In this document: positions 63,678-64,000 of the stretch, in pieces
How the letters are laid out: the number at the start of each line of letters is the position of its first letter
Position numbering within the stretch: position 1 is the stretch's first letter
Assembly (NCBI RefSeq): GCF_051014685.1
Contig: NW_027478442.1
Span: 310,001 to 374,000, forward strand
Length of the DNA: 64,000 bases
Direction of reading: 5' to 3'
Source of the DNA: Ptiloglossa arizonensis
Lineage: Eukaryota > Arthropoda > Insecta > Hymenoptera > Colletidae
Position numbers and translations under genes: made by a program
The notes under the pieces: generated by a model
Databases searched by the model: none
Told to the model about the DNA's origin: nothing
The model's input: only the letters and a program-made list of their open reading frames with translations

Positions 63678-64000
63678 ACTCGAAACCAATAACTACAATG
63701 GCCTGGGGGAAAAATTCACATACCTTTGCAATCGGGCGAGTTTCAATTTTCAGATGCAACAGGAATTTCCCGAGTTCGTCAATCCGTTCGCGAGATATGG
63801 GAGTTTGAAGTTGAGGAATGGTTGAGAAACCATCAACATTTTCGCAATTCTGATGCTAGAAACGAATAACTGGAATGACCTAGGGGAAAAGTACACACAC
63901 CATTGTAATCGGTCGACCTTCTGCTTTCAGATGCAACAGGACATAATCGAGTTCGTCAATCCGTTCGCGAGATATGGGAGTTTGAAGTTAAGGAATGGTT
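63678..64000 (+). repeat. Block S, partial copy at the right edge (M3, M4)
   Basis: M3 and M4 in order, matching 355-677. It shares GTTTCAATTTTCAG and AATTTCCCGAG with copy 1 only. M1 and M2 are absent; the monomer to the left belongs to another type. The window cuts M4. Confidence 0.8.

Larger units (their letters stand above)
1..64000 (+). repeat. Tandem satellite array, 177 bp monomer, about 361 head-to-tail copies
   Basis: The sequence is a single direct tandem array from end to end. A fixed monomer position (the ACTCG of GATACTCGAAACC or its GCTAG variant) falls at 1, 178, 355 and so on to 63855. That is 361 steps with a cumulative shortfall of 43 bp, so indels are almost all single-base. 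No inverted monomer, unique spacer or inserted element was seen. The length is close to one nucleosome repeat, as in many plant and animal centromeric satellites. Centromeric or pericentromeric heterochromatin is the likely setting, but subtelomeric or other heterochromatin is not excluded. The family itself is not one I can name. The + strand used here is arbitrary. Confidence 0.97.

Noticed and set aside
1..64000. Many open reading frames of 60-250 codons on both strands
   Set aside because: All are translations of the same monomer in its few open frames, with ends set by single-base changes at recurring stops. 177 is a multiple of three, so frames pass from unit to unit. There is no codon-level evidence, no gene context and no recognisable protein family.
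1..64000. CRISPR array
   Set aside because: Repeats are contiguous 177 bp units without unique spacers and without cas-like genes.
1..64000. Transposable element, tRNA, rRNA or telomeric repeat
   Set aside because: Phase is unbroken throughout. No terminal repeats, target-site duplications, TTTAGGG or TTAGGG runs, or structured RNA gene sequence was seen.
1..64000. Bacterial or phage origin
   Set aside because: A 64 kb gene-free tandem array of nucleosome-length monomers with HOR structure has no precedent that I know of in prokaryotes.

Overview
The whole 64 kb window is one uninterrupted tandem satellite array. I see no credible gene, RNA gene, transposon or CRISPR array. The repeat unit is a 177 bp monomer, about 41% G+C, and every copy lies head to tail in the same orientation. 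Following one fixed monomer position from base 1 to base 63855 gives 361 monomer steps with a net loss of only 43 bp (mean 176.9 bp). No large indel and no inversion is visible. A nucleosome-sized unit, array length, lack of genes and layered higher-order repeats (HORs) all point to eukaryotic centromeric or pericentromeric satellite DNA. A plant is my best guess, but the species and chromosomal location cannot be proved from this window.

Layout. (1) 1-15.7 kb: HOR-like domain I. Blocks recur at offsets of 22, 23, 25, 28 and 29 monomers. (2) 15.7-26.3 kb: a more heterogeneous core with only short local duplications. (3) 26.3-41.2 kb: domain III. It is dominated by a 5132 bp, 29-monomer unit present twice in direct tandem plus a partial third copy, and it carries six copies of a smaller block. 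(4) 41.2-57.9 kb: domain IV. It contains a 14-monomer, 2474 bp unit in a near-identical tandem pair (51795-56730), with older related copies at 46.5-49.0 kb and 41.7-44.2 kb. (5) 57.9-59.8 kb: a transition zone. (6) 59.8-64 kb: a mosaic of blocks from domains III and I, ending in the same monomers that open the window. The array therefore continues beyond both ends.

The window works as a record of recombination, not as a set of genes. Monomer types are shared over tens of kilobases. Chimeric monomers mark in-register unequal crossovers that removed exactly one or three monomers, and two sites show one monomer swapped with no change of register. Open reading frames on both strands follow from the monomer length being a multiple of three (59 codons) with few stops per monomer. 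They are not annotated as genes. Within the monomer the most interesting element is a perfect 6 bp dyad with a four-base GNRA-type loop, whose common variants differ at the free N position.
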